Assembly: GCA_002423325.1 (NCBI GenBank)
Contig: DIVQ01000095.1
Coordinates: 1-14,225 of the forward strand
Direction of reading: 5' to 3'
DNA: 14,225 bases
DNA from: Anaerolineales bacterium UBA6128
GTDB taxonomy: Bacteria; Chloroflexota; Anaerolineae; UBA1429
Positions 1 through 6,512 of this stretch are shown here, in pieces (the stretch's first letter is position 1; every line of letters begins with the position of its first letter). The position numbers and the translations under genes were made by a program. The notes below the pieces were generated by a model. It was not told where the DNA came from. It searched no databases and saw only the letters and a program-made list of their open reading frames with translations.

Positions 1-374
1 TTCACCCGCGAAACAGCGCCGCGTGCATCCAGTTCGATGGCCACCAGATCGATACGCCAGTCGACCTCGGCCAGGCCCTGCTCTGCCAGCCAGGCCTGTC
101 CGAGGTTGGTGATGCGTTCGGCCTTGCGCGCCGTCATGCCGTCTTCGGCCCAGCCAGACGCATGCCCGTGGCGCGTCTTGACCTCGACAAAAACCCAGCA
201 ATCGCCGTCGCGCGCCACGAGATCGATCTCGCCGCCGGCGCGGCGCCAGTTGCGCTCTACGATGAGGTAGCCACACCCCTGCAGCATGCGCGCGGCGGTG
301 TCCTCACCGTACCGACCCAACGCCTGCTTGCGATTGGACAGTGTCTTCGGGGATATCTGCGTCGGCTTGACCAT
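1..374 (-). CDS. yraN: YraN/UPF0102 family endonuclease-like protein, 3' end off the window
   Basis: Reads leftwards from ATG at 374-372; 124 codons are visible and the stop lies beyond the left edge. YraN proteins are small (about 120-130 residues) with a restriction-endonuclease-like fold, often encoded near rnhB; their cellular role is not settled. What I see: an N-terminal basic stretch, then LGRYGEDTAARML (the usual G-x-x-GE-x-x-A start of the domain), then GGEIDLVARDG followed by VFVEVKTR. These give the E-x-D and E-V-K acidic/lysine residues of the PD-(D/E)xK-type site. WRIDLVAIEL near the visible end is the conserved C-terminal strand. The visible part is nearly a full family length, so few residues are missing. 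There is no Shine-Dalgarno sequence before the ATG; instead an extended -10 box lies 7 nt upstream (separate entry), suggesting a leaderless transcript. Family assignment is firm; nuclease activity is inferred. Confidence 0.93.
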   Translation of the reverse strand, partial: MVKPTQISPKTLSNRKQALGRYGEDTAARMLQGCGYLIVERNWRRAGGEIDLVARDGDCWVFVEVKTRHGHASGWAEDGMTARKAERITNLGQAWLAEQGLAEVDWRIDLVAIELDARGAVSRV

Positions 375-381
375 GCACGCG

Positions 382-390
382 ATTGTAACA
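382..390 (-). promoter_or_regulatory. Extended -10 promoter for yraN (probably leaderless)
   Basis: On the minus strand the sequence TGT-TACAAT (390 to 382) matches an extended -10 element (TGn plus a TATAAT-like hexamer, 5/6). Only 7 nt separate it from the yraN ATG at 374, so transcription should begin at or next to the start codon. No convincing -35 is seen (TTCGCG at 411-406 with an 18-nt spacer is poor), which an extended -10 can tolerate. Confidence 0.5.
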
Positions 391-560
391 CAGCGCCGCG
401 CGGGGCGCGAAGCGTCACTGCGATCAGTCAGCCTGCGCAATTCCTCGGATCCGGCAGGACAGCCTCAGACCCGAAGCATGCCGGCGAATGGCCGCCAACA
501 CGCAATCGCGAACGCACGCCTTGCGTCTGACCGTGCGCCGGCGCCTCGACGGCTTTGGCC

Positions 561-1613
561 CTAACTCCCCAGTACCGCGGTGATCTCGGCCAGTTCCTCA
601 AAATCATCACCGCCCGGGTACGCTCTGCCCGGTCCTACCCCACGCCCGGCGTCCATCATCGCGTGGATGTTCTCCAGAGGCGTCTCCAACGGCAGGTCGC
701 ACGCTGAGCTCAGCACGAAATTGGGGAATGGCGCCATCGCCTCCACCAGGTTACGCGTGGTGCGGTAGACCTGGTTCGGCGTCATCTGCAACATCACCTC
801 GACGGTGTCGAGGTTGCCTATCAGCAGAACATCCTCGGGCAGCGTGCGCACCAGACTGGGGAAATCGACCATGGAGTCGAGGCTCAATGCCTGAGCGCCC
901 GTCTCGATCATGGACGGGACCAACCGCGTGGTATTGCCGCATACATGCAGAATCGGCACCGTGCTGAGTGTGCCCAAGATCTCGGCCACGTAGCGCCCCG
1001 AGAACTCTTGGAACTGGCGCGGCGACAAAAAGCTGGCGGAGGGCTCCAGGATCGCGATCATGCTGGCGCCGGCGCGTTCCAACGCGCGGGCGTAGCGCGA
1101 TATGACCCCCGAACTGAAGCGCAGTACAGTATGCACCAGTTCCGGGTTGTCCAGCGTGAGGATGGCCGCGTTGCTGGCGCCCAACAGCAGCGCTGTCAGC
1201 GAGAAGGGGCCGATCACATAGCCGCCCTTCAGGCCGTCGAGATAGCGCGCCATCAGCCGCATCGTCTCTACAAACACGGCCACGCGGCCGTCGCTCAGGA
1301 TGTCGCTGTTGGCGAACTTGGCCAGGTCCTCCGCGCGCTGCACGGGATGCACCTCCACCGAGGGCGACTCGTCCAGCGGAAAGCGCACGGGCAGACCCAG
1401 CGCGCTCGCCTCCACCGACAGGTCCATGAAAAAGAACATGCCGTCCGGATGAAAGCGGCGCTGCAGCGAAAAGATGGTGGAGAACTGGGTGCCCCAATTG
1501 AACGTGTTCTGTTTGAGCGTCGAACCGTTCAGTTGCGTTCCCGGAAAGCCCATCAGCGGGACGACCATCCCGCGGCCGTGAGCACGCGCGATATCGATCA
1601 GTTTGTCTGCCAT
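561..1613 (-). CDS. Uroporphyrinogen decarboxylase-fold protein, MtaA/MtbA-like methyltransferase
   Basis: A 350-residue protein of the URO-D superfamily (TIM barrel). Corrinoid:CoM methyltransferases of the MtaA/MtbA type bind zinc through His-x-Cys plus a distant Cys. The same pattern is here: HVCG (H223, C225) and SSACDLP (C305), an 80-residue gap close to that family. This argues for a zinc thiol/methyl-transfer type rather than heme-pathway HemE, and the protein also lacks the HemE-type N-terminal signature. Other typical segments are GPFSLTALLLG near residues 137-147 and the ending VGPGRAYPGG. Start: ATG at 1613 with GAGGT (1624-1620) 6 nt upstream. The gene is transcribed divergently from the G5/propeller lipoprotein and stands 186 nt from yraN. 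No corrinoid protein or MtaB/MttB-type partner is visible in the window, so the methyl donor and acceptor are unknown. Fold assignment is confident; substrate is not. Confidence 0.85.
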   Translation of the reverse strand: MADKLIDIARAHGRGMVVPLMGFPGTQLNGSTLKQNTFNWGTQFSTIFSLQRRFHPDGMFFFMDLSVEASALGLPVRFPLDESPSVEVHPVQRAEDLAKFANSDILSDGRVAVFVETMRLMARYLDGLKGGYVIGPFSLTALLLGASNAAILTLDNPELVHTVLRFSSGVISRYARALERAGASMIAILEPSASFLSPRQFQEFSGRYVAEILGTLSTVPILHVCGNTTRLVPSMIETGAQALSLDSMVDFPSLVRTLPEDVLLIGNLDTVEVMLQMTPNQVYRTTRNLVEAMAPFPNFVLSSACDLPLETPLENIHAMMDAGRGVGPGRAYPGGDDFEELAEITAVLGS

Positions 1614-1640
1614 AGGTTACCTCATGCTGGCTCCGCAGTG

Positions 1641-1676
1641 ATTCTATACTATCCAAGTAAACAAATGGCATTTTAC
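1641..1676 (-). promoter_or_regulatory. Candidate promoter/operator upstream of the 561-1613 gene
   Basis: An AT-rich patch in GC-rich surroundings. On the minus strand TATAGAAT (1648-1641) supplies a -10-like TAGAAT 27 nt before the ATG at 1613. No good -35 is present at 16-18 nt. The upstream stretch 1657-1676 is an imperfect palindrome, GTAAA-N10-TTTAC, which would overlap the promoter and could be a regulator site. Both readings are tentative. Confidence 0.35.
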
Positions 1677-1775
1677 CACGACCCCGTCCAACCCGCAAAC
1701 CGCGGCGGGCGCAGCTCAACCGTTGAGGGTAGGCAGAAGGTCCCTGGTGTCAAGATTGCGTGTGCGACGCTGGCC

Positions 1776-1805
1776 TTGGCCTGTTCGTCCGCCCTGTGCT
1801 ATAGT
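1776..1805 (+). promoter_or_regulatory. Promoter of the G5/propeller lipoprotein gene, leaderless layout
   Basis: TTGGCC at 1776-1781 is a fair -35. After an 18-nt spacer comes TATAGT at 1800-1805, preceded by TG at 1797-1798, giving an extended -10. The ATG of the lipoprotein gene begins at 1812, 6 nt after the -10. The expected transcription start therefore falls on the start codon. No Shine-Dalgarno sequence precedes this ATG, which agrees with a leaderless mRNA. Confidence 0.6.
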
Positions 1806-1811
1806 CGGCGC

Positions 1812-3341
1812 ATGGAGCAATGCGACCAGCACCGTCGTGCGCCAGCGACGTGGCGCACCATTCTGTTGCTTGCAGGCAGCCTGCTGCTCACAGCAGCGCT
1901 GGGCGCTTGCCTGCGTCCGCGTGCCGTCGCCAACCGGGTATGGCTGCACATCGACGGCACCGATCGGCCCCTGTACAGCACGGCTCCTACAGTGCGCGCC
2001 CTGCTCGACGCACTGTCGGTCGAGGTGCAGGGCACCGGTACCGTCGAGCCGCCCCTGTGGACCCCGCTCAGCGCCGGCCTGCACATCACCGTGACGCGCT
2101 CGTGGGACGCCTTCGAGTACCTGCCGATCGCGCCCGTGCAGCACACAGTGCGCGACGAATTCCTGCTGCCCTCGGCCAGCCGGGTGATCACGCCCGGTCA
2201 GCCCGGCGCCGAGCAACTGACCTGGCGCGAGACCTGGGACGGCCCCAACTTGGTGGGGCGCGAACTTACCAGTCGCGTCGTCGTGACCCCCGCAGTGGAC
2301 GCGTGGCGCGTGCAGGGCACCCGGGGCACGCTGCCCACCACTGCCTTCAGCGGCACCATCGCCTACAGCGCCAATGGCGACGCCTGGCTCACCCGCAGGG
2401 ACAACACGGTCCGGCGCCAGCTGACCGACGACGGCGGGCTGGATGGGCGCGTGCTGGCCCTCTCGCCCGACGGTCACACGCTGTTGTACACCCGCATGCC
2501 GGAGGACGGCAGCCCTCATCTGAACGAACTCTGGACGCTGGACACGGTGGTGCTGAACGCCCAACCGGTCGATACGGGCTTGCGCGGGGTGTTGCGCGCC
2601 GCCTGGGCGCCCAGCGGCGTGGCGTTTTCGTTCAGCAGCGCGACAGCCACCGGGGGCCCTCCGGGTTGGCGCGCGCTGAACGATCTGCACGTCGTGAGCT
2701 GGCCAGCATTGGAGTCAACGCAGTTGCTCGCGCCGAGCAGTGCCCTGCTGTATGCCTGGTGGGGCGAAGCGTGGGCCTGGGCGCCGGACGGCCAGCGCCT
2801 CGCTTACGCCCGCGCCGACGCCGTCGGCCTGCTCGACCTGACGGACGGCCGGCGTCGCACGCTGCACCGCTTTGCGCCCGCGCCGGTCGAGCGTGGCCGC
2901 GTCTGGTTGCCGCGGCTGGCCTGGTCACCGGACGGCAACAGCCTGCTTGCCAGCACGCACCTTGCGCTTGGCGAGGCATCGCGTTACGACCTGCTGCTGC
3001 TGGACGCCGACACGAGCGGGGCCCGCACCCTGTACCCCGACGCGGGTCGCGACGCGGCCTTTGCCTGGTCGCCTAGTGGCAACGAGGTGGCACTGCGCCT
3101 GGCCTTGCCGGACGGCTCAACGCGCATCGTGGTCATCGCGCTCGGCGCTGCAGAAGCGCTTGCGCCGCCGCGTATCCTGGGCACCTGCACCGCAGCGAGC
3201 GGCCCCCTGCTCTGGCTTGAGCACGACCATGCGCTGCTGACGCTGTGCGCGGGCGATATCTATCTGTTCGGTCCGACCCGGGGCAGCGCTGCCGCGCTGA
3301 CCGCCTCGGGACTGGTCAGCGACATCGTCTGGAGGCCATAG
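1812..3341 (+). CDS. Surface lipoprotein with DUF348-like, G5-like and TolB-like beta-propeller domains
   Basis: A 509-residue predicted lipoprotein. Residues 14-33 form a lipoprotein signal peptide with lipobox LGAC (C33 lipidated). Residues 43-96 resemble DUF348: V-W-L-H-I-D-G, then T-V-R-A-L-L-D-A-L, then P-L-W-T-P-L-S-A-G and a closing I-T-V-T-R. About 98-170 fits a G5 domain: LPIAPVQ, VITPGQPG, the W-D-G/VGRE segment, and VQGTRGT at the end. G5 domains are tied to cell-wall or sugar binding. The rest carries TolB/PD40-type blades: LSPDGHTLLYTR, WAPDGQRLAYAR, WSPDGNSLLAS and WSPSGNEVALR. The reading frame stays open upstream to 945, but that part is antisense to the URO-D-like gene. ATG 1812 is preferred because it gives a clean signal peptide and lies directly after a promoter. 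The next gene begins 5 nt downstream, so the two are probably co-transcribed. Role inferred: an envelope protein that binds glycan or partner proteins. Confidence 0.85.
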   Translation: MEQCDQHRRAPATWRTILLLAGSLLLTAALGACLRPRAVANRVWLHIDGTDRPLYSTAPTVRALLDALSVEVQGTGTVEPPLWTPLSAGLHITVTRSWDAFEYLPIAPVQHTVRDEFLLPSASRVITPGQPGAEQLTWRETWDGPNLVGRELTSRVVVTPAVDAWRVQGTRGTLPTTAFSGTIAYSANGDAWLTRRDNTVRRQLTDDGGLDGRVLALSPDGHTLLYTRMPEDGSPHLNELWTLDTVVLNAQPVDTGLRGVLRAAWAPSGVAFSFSSATATGGPPGWRALNDLHVVSWPALESTQLLAPSSALLYAWWGEAWAWAPDGQRLAYARADAVGLLDLTDGRRRTLHRFAPAPVERGRVWLPRLAWSPDGNSLLASTHLALGEASRYDLLLLDADTSGARTLYPDAGRDAAFAWSPSGNEVALRLALPDGSTRIVVIALGAAEALAPPRILGTCTAASGPLLWLEHDHALLTLCAGDIYLFGPTRGSAAALTASGLVSDIVWRP

Positions 3342-3346
3342 AGACC

Positions 3347-6300
3347 GTGGGCAAAAAGCACGTTCGGCACTGGCTGCGAGGAGTGCTGACCCTGGTACTG
3401 CTCGTGCCGTTGCTGGCGACACTATCGGCGTTGTTTGCCTCCAACGTCGGACAGTACCGCGCCACGCAGCACGGCCGCGAAAACGGGCTCGCGACCGACC
3501 AGGCCCCGCTCGAGCAGCCGCGCTTTGGCACAAACGTGGCCCTTGAACGCTACGCCGATGAACCAGCGCTGCGCGCTGTGCTGGCACTGCTGCGCGAGGC
3601 CGAACTGGGAACGCTGCGTCAGCGGTTCGCCTGGGCTGAGCTTGAGCCCTCGCCGGGCGCGTACCAGTGGGAGACGTGGGACCGCGTGCTGCCGATTCTG
3701 CAGTCGGAGGGCTTTGGGCTGATCGCCCTGCTCGACACGTCGCCCGACTGGGCGCGCGCCGAGTGGGAGGCGAGCAACCCGTGGGCGCCGCCCGTAGACG
3801 TGGCGGACTATGCCCGCTTTGTGAGCGCCTTCGCCGCACGCTACGGCGCCTACATCAGCGCCTACCAGGTCTGGGATCAGCCCAACATCGCCCCGCATTG
3901 GGGCGCCGGCGAGGTCGACCCCGCGGGGTATGTTGCGTTGTTGGCCGCGGCAAGCGAGGCCATCCGCGCGGCCGATCCCCAGGCGCGCATCATCGCCGGG
4001 GGCCTGGCGCCCAACACCGAGTCGGGCGGCCGCAACCTGAGCGATCTGCAGTATCTGCGCGAAATCCTCAGACGCGGCGCGCTCGAGCACTGCGACATTC
4101 TGGGCGTCAAGGCCTACGGCTTTTGGTCCGGCGCCTACGACCGCCGCGCAGACGAGGACCTGCTGAACTTTTCCCGGGTCAGCCTGGCGCGCGCCGAGCT
4201 GGTGCGGCGCGGAGCCGAGGCGCTGCCCATCTGGCTGCTGGAGGGCGGTTGGTGCGCCCTGCCCGAGCCTTGGACCGGCGCGGCGCCTCCACTCGGCAAC
4301 GACAGCGCCTTTGTGCAGAGCCAGCGACTGGGCCAAGCCGTCGAGCGCATCACACAGGAGTGGCCCTGGCTCAGCTTGGCCTGCCTGCAGGTGGCCCAGC
4401 CGGACGCCGCCAGCGACGACCCCGTGTGGGGCTTTGCCCTGCTCGACGCACAGGGCGCCACCACGGCACTCTACACCGCCCTGCTGGACCACGCGCTGGG
4501 CGTCTCACACCTCTCCCCGGGCCTGACGCGCGACTGGCAGCGCTATGCCCTGCCCGAGCAGGCGCGCGTACACTTCTGGGGCACCGACCTGCATCTGCTG
4601 CTCGAGCGGGACGCGGCGCAGGGCGATCTGGTGGCGCGCGTGGCCGGCAAGACGGCCGACCTGACCTTTGCGCTGCCGACGTCGGCGCGCAACGCCACGG
4701 AGACTGAGCCGGCCCGCGTACGCGTGGCGTCCCGGCTGACGCCGGGCCTGCATACGCTCGAGCTGCAGGGCACGCCGGCGCAACTCGCGGCCGTAAGCGG
4801 AATCCTCGTGGGCAACCGCACGCCCGCGCGCCGTTGGCTGGCGCTGATCGTCAGCGGATTGTTGCTGCTGTGGGTGCTTTGGCTGACGGTGCGGGTCGCG
4901 AAACAAGTGCCCTGGGGCAGGGCATGGTCGCGTACGACGACGCCCTTTGCTCGGCTGCCGCGCGGTTGGCAGACCGCTCTCGTACTCGGCGCCTTGGCCG
5001 CGGCCATCCTGTGCCCCGTGCCGATGCTGCGACCCGCGCTGCTGCTGGTCTACGCGATCCTGGCACTGCTGCGCCCCGACCTTGCGTTGCTGATCGCGGT
5101 GGCCTGCATCCCCTTTGCGCCGTTCAACCTCAGTCTGGCCCAGTGGCGCTTTTCCCTGGCCGAGGTCGCCACGCTGGTCGCTGCGGGCGCCTACCTTGGC
5201 AACACTCTGCTGGCCGCACGTGAGCAACCACCACACGTACCGTTCCAGCAATTGCAGAGCGTTGCCGCTCGCCGCCTGTCGCGCATCCTGGCGGCTCTTC
5301 GCGCGTGGCGCCTGGCCGACTGGGCCGTGCTCGCCCTGCTGTTGCTGAGCCTGGCGACCTGCTTTTTGGCCGAGTACCAGCGCGTGGCCTTTCGGGAATG
5401 GCGCGTGGTCATTGCGGAGCCAGTACTGCTCTACCTGCTGGTACGCCAGAGTGCGCGCGCAGGACCGGCGCGGGAGCGCGAGCAACCTGGGGCCCCCAAT
5501 GCCGTGTCGCTCAAGCGCCTGATGGACGTGCTGTACCTGGGCGGACTGGCGGTGGCCTGCTATGCGCTGCTGGTCTATCGCACGCCGCAGGGCGTGATCG
5601 AGGCCGAGGGCGTGCGCCGCGCGCGCGCCTTTTACGGCTCCCCCAACAACCTGGCGCTCTACCTGGAGCGGCTGTTGCCGCTTGGTCTGGCCCTGGCCGC
5701 TTGGGCGCGCACGCGCTGGCGGCGCTGGCTGTACGGCTTGGGGACCCTGCCGATGCTCACGGCGCTGGTGCTCACCTACTCGCGCGGCGCGTGGCTGCTG
5801 GGCCTGCCGGCCGGCCTGCTCGCGCTGGCCTGGCTCCGTGGGGGACGCTGGCGTTACGTCGCGCTGGCTCTGCTGATCGTGGGCGCCGTTGTGCTGGTGC
5901 CCCTGGCGCGCACGCCGCGCTTCGCTGGCCTGGTGGATCCCACCAGCGGCACCACCTTTTTGCGCATCAGCCTGTGGCAGGCGTCGTGGGATATGCTGCG
6001 CGAGCATGCCTGGCGCGGCATTGGGCTGGACAACTTTCTCTACTATTATCGCGACTATATCCGACCCGGCGCCGAGGTCGACCGCTACTTGTCGCACCCG
6101 CACAACCTGGTGCTCGACTTTTGGCTGCGGCTGGGCATCGGCGGGTTGGCCGTGCTGGGCGCGATGATCGCCGCACACGTCGTCGGGGCGCGCCGCGCAT
6201 TCGGGCGCTTGCGCGGAGACGACGTGCGTGCGATGCTGCTGGGCCTGACTGCCGGCATGGCCGCCGCACTGGCGCACGGTTTGATCGACGCCTCCTTCTT

Positions 6301-6382
6301 TGTCATCGAACTGGCTTACGTCTGGTTGCTGGCGCTGGCCTGGGTGACGACCGCAGCACACTGCGTCCCCGGGCGCGAGTAG
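3347..6382 (+). CDS. Fusion membrane protein: glycoside-hydrolase-like TIM barrel plus O-antigen ligase/polymerase (Wzy_C)
   Basis: 1011 residues from GTG 3347; GGAGG at 3331-3335 lies 11 nt upstream, a rather long gap, and an ATG at 3245 would overlap the previous gene by 97 nt. Residues 10-31 are a membrane anchor. About 50-390 resembles clan-A glycosidases (GH39/GH42-like): FAWAELEP at 94-101, LLDTSPDWA, VWDQPN with Q178 where the acid/base Glu of the usual W-N-E-P motif stands, and WLLEGGW with E299 at the nucleophile position. A probable beta domain follows to about 490. From about 497 onward there are many hydrophobic segments. The loop with RYLSHPHNLVLDFWLRLG (H917 in HPHN) is typical of Wzy_C O-antigen ligases and polymerases, which join or polymerise lipid-linked glycans at the outer face of the cytoplasmic membrane. 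The barrel would sit outside the membrane and may bind rather than cleave glycan. Glycan substrate unknown. Confidence 0.86.
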   Translation: MGKKHVRHWLRGVLTLVLLVPLLATLSALFASNVGQYRATQHGRENGLATDQAPLEQPRFGTNVALERYADEPALRAVLALLREAELGTLRQRFAWAELEPSPGAYQWETWDRVLPILQSEGFGLIALLDTSPDWARAEWEASNPWAPPVDVADYARFVSAFAARYGAYISAYQVWDQPNIAPHWGAGEVDPAGYVALLAAASEAIRAADPQARIIAGGLAPNTESGGRNLSDLQYLREILRRGALEHCDILGVKAYGFWSGAYDRRADEDLLNFSRVSLARAELVRRGAEALPIWLLEGGWCALPEPWTGAAPPLGNDSAFVQSQRLGQAVERITQEWPWLSLACLQVAQPDAASDDPVWGFALLDAQGATTALYTALLDHALGVSHLSPGLTRDWQRYALPEQARVHFWGTDLHLLLERDAAQGDLVARVAGKTADLTFALPTSARNATETEPARVRVASRLTPGLHTLELQGTPAQLAAVSGILVGNRTPARRWLALIVSGLLLLWVLWLTVRVAKQVPWGRAWSRTTTPFARLPRGWQTALVLGALAAAILCPVPMLRPALLLVYAILALLRPDLALLIAVACIPFAPFNLSLAQWRFSLAEVATLVAAGAYLGNTLLAAREQPPHVPFQQLQSVAARRLSRILAALRAWRLADWAVLALLLLSLATCFLAEYQRVAFREWRVVIAEPVLLYLLVRQSARAGPAREREQPGAPNAVSLKRLMDVLYLGGLAVACYALLVYRTPQGVIEAEGVRRARAFYGSPNNLALYLERLLPLGLALAAWARTRWRRWLYGLGTLPMLTALVLTYSRGAWLLGLPAGLLALAWLRGGRWRYVALALLIVGAVVLVPLARTPRFAGLVDPTSGTTFLRISLWQASWDMLREHAWRGIGLDNFLYYYRDYIRPGAEVDRYLSHPHNLVLDFWLRLGIGGLAVLGAMIAAHVVGARRAFGRLRGDDVRAMLLGLTAGMAAALAHGLIDASFFVIELAYVWLLALAWVTTAAHCVPGRE

Positions 6383-6512
6383 GATCTCCGCGCCGGCAAC
6401 GCACAGTCGCCTGATACGTATAGGGATTGGCGCTGCTGCCCACGTTCGTGTGCCGGTGCGCCCGAGCGGCTCCCTGTTACGCCGGCCTGGCGTTTTCCCC
6501 GGAGGAGGTACC

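Noticed and set aside
37..564. Several small open frames on both strands around yraN and the gap at 375-560
   Set aside because: They overlap yraN or lack ribosome binding sites and recognisable motifs; the gap itself shows no gene, only the candidate yraN promoter.
945..1811. Upstream extension of the propeller lipoprotein frame by 289 codons
   Set aside because: This part is antisense to the URO-D-fold gene, has shadow-like composition rich in Arg, His and Gln, and would bury the signal peptide and promoter at 1776-1811.
1716..2690. 324-codon minus-strand open frame opposite the propeller lipoprotein
   Set aside because: No family motif, biased composition, and the plus-strand frame has a signal peptide and propeller repeats.
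6383..6512. Promoter for the VIT/vWA gene near GATACGTATAGGG (6413-6425)
   Set aside because: No hexamer pair with acceptable -10 and -35 and correct spacing; the gene may be read from the upstream operon or from a promoter I cannot see.
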